Program-made: the position numbers and the translations under genes
Shown: in pieces, positions 61,001 through 64,000 of the stretch
Layout: every line of letters starts with the position of its first letter
Numbering within the stretch: position 1 is the stretch's first letter
Source of the DNA: Orthonyx spaldingii
Taxonomy: Eukaryota > Chordata > Aves > Passeriformes > Orthonychidae
Length of the DNA: 64,000 bases
Direction of reading: 5' to 3'
NCBI GenBank assembly: GCA_013397795.1
Contig: VZTJ01000075.1
Coordinates: 1 to 64,000 of the forward strand
The notes under the pieces: model-generated
What the model saw: only the letters and a program-made list of their open reading frames with translations
Told to the model about the DNA's origin: nothing
The model's database searches: none

Positions 61001-64000
61001 GATCTGTTTAGCCCAGCACATACATCTGAGAAATGTTTATTGGAGGCAGCTGACGGGATGAGTAATCTCCAACCTCAGGACGGGATTCTCTCCGTCCCCA
61101 GCCAGTGGCTCTGCTTGGGCCCATCCTTGGGGATCACCACAGAGGAGCATCCTCAGGGCCCCATGTGACTGCTTTGGATGGCCCCCACTCACCCCACAGC
61201 ATTGACAGGGCAGGGACTCAGGAGCTCGGTCTGGCCTCTCTGGAGCCAATTTAGCTTTGGTCTCCTGGCCTTAGAGATGGCAGAATAAAAATGGCATCCC
61301 CCAGGAGAGCCAATCCATGATGAATCCGTACTCTCTTGTTCCCTCAAGGGCTCTCTTGGACCTCACTACTTCCATCAGGCCTCACATCCCTCTGGGAGCT
61401 ATGATGAGGTTTGTCACAGGTGAAAAAATTCCATGGGGCTGGAGTGCAGGAGGGGTCTGCATCCACAAGAAGGGCTGGATTTCCTTTTCTTTAGTGTATA
61501 GTTTGGGTGTGGATAAAGGGGACAATCCTACTCAGTGTCCAGGTCACAGCTTGCCACCACTGCCTACTCAGTTTGTTCCCATTTCAGATTTATTCTATGG
61601 GAAAAGCAGCTTCCCTGGGCATTGGGAGCTCCCATTCAGCACACGCAAATGTTACTTCTACCCACTGATGTCTTTTCTCAACATTTTTGTGGGCATGTTT
61701 ATTGCTTGTGAAGGTAAGGGACTGGTCCAAACCCACTGAAGCCAAAGAAAAGGCTCTCCATGGGCACTGGAATTGTCTTGGAAGCACCAGAGGAAGCCAA
61801 ACACGGAGCTGGCAGGACCAGCACAAACTTCACACCACCAAGCCAAGTCACCTCTGTGCCAAACTGTATTCAAAAAATTGGCTGTGTCTTAGGTGGCAAC
61901 TTTTGGCCATGCCAGAGGGTTTGGTGAGGTTCACATGTGATCTGCACACATGGAGCTTGGATCCCCAAGGACGAAACCCTCCATTTCACCTCTTCTGTGT
62001 GGGTTTTTCTGAGTAGTGTGGGAAGCAGATCAGTAGCTATGGAAATGGTGATCAGAGGAGCAGCTTTTCTTACTTATTTTGAAATCGGGCTGGACTGAAT
62101 TTACCAGTTTGACTCATTATTAATTGCAATAGTGCAGGCTGGACCACCACCAAGACCTTTTGCACCGATGTACAAACCCTCCAGCACGTAACAAACCCCA
62201 CTCTGGGACTGCCTTTAATTATCCCACATTCTGTGCAGATTTAACCCCACTGAAGTGTAACTCCCATTTTTCTAAGGAACATATTTGCCACGTCTCACAC
62301 CCTGCTGCTGATCTAGAGGATGGCAGACATGAAATGACACAACTGAGCACAGTGAGGGCTGGGATTGTTGGTGCCATCTGATTCCTGATCCCTTTTTTTT
62401 CCTTCCCACTTTTTGTGTCCACTTAATGAAAAAATAAATGTCCACATGTTTTCAAGAGTCACTTACTCGTGCTGAATGACCCTGTGTAGGTTACTTTGGT
62501 CTGGGGTTTCTGGTAGCCAGTGATGACGACGACGTATTTTTGCCCACTCCTGAGCCCTCGGATCACATGTTCGGTGCCAGTCAGGTTTTGCCTCTGCACA
62601 AGGGAGTGGTCGTGTGCCAAGGTGACAGTGACATCAAAGGTGTTGTGTGGCTCGGGGCTGGCCCAGCGCAGCCTGGCACTGCTCTCGGTGACATCTGTGA
62701 TCTGGATGTCGTGGGTCTTTGCTGCAGGGCACAATCAGAAAGGACACCAGGCAGTGAATGATGAGGGAAAGATCTCAAGGAAAAAGTGCCTCAGTGCTGC
62801 AGAATCTTTTTTCCATGGCAAGTGCAAGCCAGGTTGGGACTTGGCTGTCTCAGTTGCCACTGCAGGGAAGGCTTTGTTTTCTGTAGCCCAGATGTTTCAC
62901 CAAGTGGTTTATTTATATTTAATAATCTGTTGCAATCTAGCAAATCAAACCCCCCCTTTTTTTTTAAACGAGATTCTCACAGCTTGAAATTCCCAGCAGT
63001 TTCCCAACAACTATAAATGTGTCCAGTCAGATCTTTCTCTAGGGTGCAATGGATTCACTGAGTTGCTGAAGACCTTCAAGCCAAGCCTGCTTAAGAGTGA
63101 ACATAAAATCACAGACTGGTTTGAGTTGGAGGGGACCTCCAAGACCATCTTGTTCCAACCCCCTGCCATGGGCAGGGACACCTTCCACTGGACCAGGTTG
63201 CTCCAAGCCCCATCTAACCCAGTCTTGAACACTTCCAGGGATGATAACATTAACATAACCTTAACAGGTCAAGAAAGTTATTATGGAAAGGTTTTCCTGT
63301 TCTGGCAGAGTACTGGATGAGTCCTTTATAAACACTGCTTAAAGTACTGGTGGAGCAAGGAACACACAGAAAACTTTATTCCCTTCAAGCTGATGAAAGG
63401 ATTAGCCTTGCAAAAGCTGATTGCTTTTATTTATTGCTTTTTACTTATTATTTATGCAGGGACTTGCCATCAGTGAGAGCATCCCTGTGGTTAGACACAT
63501 TCTCTCATCCTTGCTCAGCTAGTGCAGATCTGCCTGCACATCCTTGCAAAAATACCTGGGAAATCTCCTTTGTATGAACTGTGCTCACATGAAAGAGGCT
63601 TGGCACTCCCAAATAGGTCTCCACACTGATCCAGTGATGAACTAACTATTCCTATTGCTGAGAGTTCAAACAATGCCATTATATGAATCACCATAAATAG
63701 CAAAACTTGGCCAAGGGGTGATGCTACGAGGAAATAATGGAAACAAATGAGCCAGACTAGAAAGAGAAGTTCTCTGTAGCTAGAAGGATCTTTCTTGCTT
63801 GTGTTTTGCCTAGGGGCAGCCTGTCCCCCGCTCATTTTTGCACAAAACACTTCACATGAGTTGACAACGCCCCAGCACAGATTTCCACGTTTACAGCTAA
63901 CACCAAAATTTGGCCTCTGGGTGACACTTCCGACAAGAATAATCCTTCCAGGGGGCAAGAAGAGCCACAACCCACTGTGGTTCAGCCTAGAGAGGCACTG
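54235..64000 (-). CDS. COL6A3: COL6A3 3' part (collagen VI alpha-3 chain), multi-exon, 5' end outside the window
   Basis: This is the overall gene entry; the exons are listed separately. Collagen VI alpha-3 is a secreted extracellular-matrix chain that assembles with alpha-1 and alpha-2 into beaded microfibrils. Its C-terminus carries a fibronectin type III domain and a Kunitz domain. Five exons on the minus strand read in order FN3 (62467-62721), linker (60814-60888), Kunitz A (58489-58668), Kunitz B (55253-55423) and tail plus stop (55071-55111). All junctions are phase 1, so the joined frame stays open to the TAG at 55071-55073. Identification rests on the Kunitz B motif WYYDPETKSCARFWYG, the FN3 signature ending GSFST, a linker with NTEPL, and the short tail ending TTIGT, all of which I recognise from vertebrate COL6A3. 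The von Willebrand A modules and triple helix must lie beyond 64000. The odd feature is a second Kunitz exon absent from mammalian COL6A3. The gene name is near certain; the exon set is inferred without transcripts. Confidence 0.95.
54249..54254 (-). terminator. Polyadenylation signal AATAAA of COL6A3
   Basis: The plus strand reads tttatt, so the minus strand reads AATAAA, about 820 bp after the COL6A3 stop codon. A GU-rich stretch (GGGTTTGTCTTTGTT on the minus strand, around 54195-54220) lies 30-50 bp downstream, as expected for a cleavage site. Confidence 0.75.
55071..55111 (-). CDS. COL6A3: COL6A3 terminal coding segment with stop codon
   Basis: This is the last coding piece of COL6A3, 41 bp including the stop. 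The acceptor follows a strong pyrimidine tract (CTCTTTCTCCACCAG). The exon supplies GT to complete the split Gly codon, then TINPGVVTTIGT and TAG at 55073-55071. The short tail with PGV and a final GT closely resembles the mammalian COL6A3 C-terminus, which supports the splice choice over reading straight on from Kunitz B. If the 141-bp intron were retained, the frame would happen to stay open and reach the same stop codon with about 47 extra residues (141 is divisible by 3). This coincidence makes the reading look like one long ORF. Confidence 0.92.
55112..55252 (-). other. COL6A3 last intron (141 bp)
   Basis: Short GT-AG intron between Kunitz B and the tail. Its length is a multiple of three and it holds no in-frame stop, so retention would add 47 residues without disrupting the C-terminus. 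Confidence 0.85.
55253..55423 (-). CDS. COL6A3: COL6A3 C-terminal Kunitz/BPTI exon (C5, endotrophin region; Kunitz B)
   Basis: This 171-bp exon (2 + 56 codons + 1) encodes the conserved C5 Kunitz domain. The acceptor is CTTTTTTCCGCAG and the donor is GTAAGA (55252-55247). The domain reads from MDICRLQKDEGTC to KLCIPG. Its six cysteines have canonical spacing (9, 16, 8, 13, 4). The P1 residue is Arg and P1' is Asn. The block FWYGSCGGNENRF has Ser where nearly all Kunitz domains have the second Gly of YGGC (BPTI Gly37). In mammals this domain is released as endotrophin, acts as an adipose and fibrosis signal, and has little or no protease-inhibiting activity. That role is transferred from mammals, not shown here. 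The sequence is very close to the human domain, so orthology is secure. The last codon (Gly) is split with the terminal exon. Confidence 0.96.
55424..58488 (-). other. COL6A3 intron between Kunitz A and Kunitz B
   Basis: About 3.07 kb. It holds one CR1 fragment (56609-56720) and otherwise unique sequence. Neither strand shows a third Kunitz motif (YGGCGGN-like) or another recognisable exon. Confidence 0.8.
56609..56720 (-). mobile_element. CR1 LINE 3' fragment in a COL6A3 intron
   Basis: Antisense: ctgtagaatcattaaggttg, gagctcaaccattaccccag and cactgccaagcccaccagta, the block of a CR1 subfamily not otherwise seen in this window. Confidence 0.88.
58489..58668 (-). CDS. COL6A3: COL6A3 additional Kunitz/BPTI-domain exon (Kunitz A)
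   Basis: This 180-bp exon (2 + 59 codons + 1) encodes one complete Kunitz module. The acceptor is TTTTGCCATGCAG and the donor is a perfect GTAAGT (58488-58483). The domain starts DWPDPC and carries six cysteines, at exon residues 6, 16, 32, 40, 53 and 57. The last four intervals (16, 8, 13, 4) are canonical. The first is 10 instead of the usual 9, a one-residue insertion in the binding loop (DPCLLDFDMGMQCKDY). The P1 position is Lys and P1' is Asp; many active inhibitors have a small P1' residue. The GWYGGCGGNGNRF block is typical. The exon lies between the NTEPL linker and the terminal Kunitz exon, where mammalian COL6A3 has no domain. No stop or frameshift is seen and both splice sites are good, so it looks functional. 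It could be constitutive or a skipped cassette; without RNA this cannot be told. Confidence 0.9.
58669..60813 (-). other. COL6A3 intron between linker and Kunitz A
   Basis: About 2.15 kb. It contains a CR1 fragment (60282-60392) and a locally CpG-enriched patch at about 59930-60110. The rest shows nothing recognisable. Confidence 0.8.
60282..60392 (-). mobile_element. CR1 LINE 3' fragment in a COL6A3 intron
   Basis: Antisense: catagaatggtttgagtcgg, aacaccttccactcgaacag and ctccaagccccgtccagcct. Confidence 0.9.
60814..60888 (-). CDS. COL6A3: COL6A3 short linker exon between FN3 and Kunitz
   Basis: This small 75-bp exon (2 + 24 codons + 1) joins the FN3 and Kunitz modules. The acceptor is strong, a pyrimidine-rich run ending CTCCTCCACAG, and the donor is GTGAGT at 60813-60808. 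The peptide begins SPAQPQ and ends NMMLNTEPLEGPES. The NTEPL block matches the short linker that directly precedes the Kunitz domain in mammalian COL6A3, which is the main reason to call an exon this small. Both ends are phase 1, so it fits between its neighbours without a shift. In mammals the next residues lead straight into the Kunitz domain; here an extra Kunitz exon follows first. It has no structural domain of its own and is likely flexible. Proteolysis between the C-terminal modules releases the Kunitz fragment in mammals, so cleavage near here is plausible but is inference. Confidence 0.85.
60889..62466 (-). other. COL6A3 intron between FN3 and linker
   Basis: About 1.58 kb of unique sequence. 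I see no repeat or exon in it. Confidence 0.8.
62467..62721 (-). CDS. COL6A3: COL6A3 fibronectin type III exon (C4 domain)
   Basis: This 255-bp exon encodes a single fibronectin type III module. The acceptor is TGCCCTGCAG just above 62721 and the donor is GTAAGT at 62466-62461. Both ends are phase 1 (2 bases, 84 codons, 1 base). Visible FN3 features are the B-strand tryptophan in SARLRW, the tyrosine-corner block GLRSGQKY and a C-terminal TYTGSFST. One N-glycosylation sequon (NLT) sits mid-domain. In collagen VI alpha-3 this module lies between the C3 region and the Kunitz domain and is extracellular. It splices to the linker exon to give a Lys codon across the junction (A + AG), producing FSTK, as I recall in human COL6A3. 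Open reading continues a few codons into the flanking introns, which is not evidence against the splice sites. The upstream exon is not in the window. Confidence 0.93.
62722..64000 (-). other. COL6A3 intron upstream of FN3 (partial)
   Basis: Runs to the window edge. It holds one CR1 fragment (63104-63244) and otherwise unique sequence. The exon for the preceding C3/C2 region is not visible and should lie beyond 64000. Confidence 0.7.
63104..63244 (-). mobile_element. CR1 LINE 3' fragment in a COL6A3 intron
   Basis: Antisense: aaatcacagactggtttgag, ccccctgccatgggcaggga, ccttccactggaccaggttg and ttgaacacttccagggatga. Confidence 0.92.

Noticed and set aside
1..64000. CRISPR arrays, bacterial operons, rRNA or tRNA genes, retroviral LTR pairs
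   Set aside because: None seen; repeats present are CR1 fragments and simple repeats, typical of an avian chromosome.

Overview
The window looks like avian nuclear DNA, probably from a songbird. About two dozen CR1 LINE fragments lie on both strands, most of them the typical 5'-truncated CR1 3' ends. Several share the 'caccctgggatagtgg' variant that I associate with passerine copies. There are no bacterial-style operons, CRISPR arrays or rRNA genes. Two short N-runs (20204-20233 and 50303-50313) are assembly gaps inside homopolymers.

The only protein-coding gene I can support is on the minus strand at the right end: the 3' part of COL6A3 (collagen VI alpha-3 chain). Reading leftwards from 64000 there is a partial intron and then five exons: a fibronectin type III exon (62467-62721), a 75-bp linker exon (60814-60888), a Kunitz/BPTI exon (58489-58668), a second Kunitz exon (55253-55423) and a terminal exon with the last 13 codons plus the stop (55071-55111). 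A 3' UTR of about 830 bp follows, ending near an AATAAA signal at 54249-54254. Every internal coding junction is phase 1, with good GT/AG splice sites. The FN3-linker-Kunitz-short tail order matches the C4-C5 end of vertebrate COL6A3, whose C-terminal Kunitz fragment is known as endotrophin in mammals. The unusual point is the extra Kunitz exon, because mammalian COL6A3 has one Kunitz domain. It is a symmetric cassette that could be included or skipped without changing frame.

Positions 1 to about 54230 lie downstream of the COL6A3 polyadenylation site. No recognisable coding exon, RNA gene or intact transposon was found there. In the human genome COL6A3 also has a long gene-poor flank on this side (towards COPS8), which fits. 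The span holds CR1 fragments, simple and tandem repeats, a polypyrimidine tract of about 410 bp (44187-44600), and two CpG-rich patches (50030-50600 and 52320-53220) close to the COL6A3 3' end. Those patches could be orphan CpG islands or promoters of an unannotated transcript. A few AT-rich, CpG-poor stretches (about 15120-15560, 27830-28150, 35700-35850) look like candidate conserved non-coding elements, judged by texture only.

Exon boundaries were read by hand from splice consensus and reading frame. Repeat boundaries are approximate.
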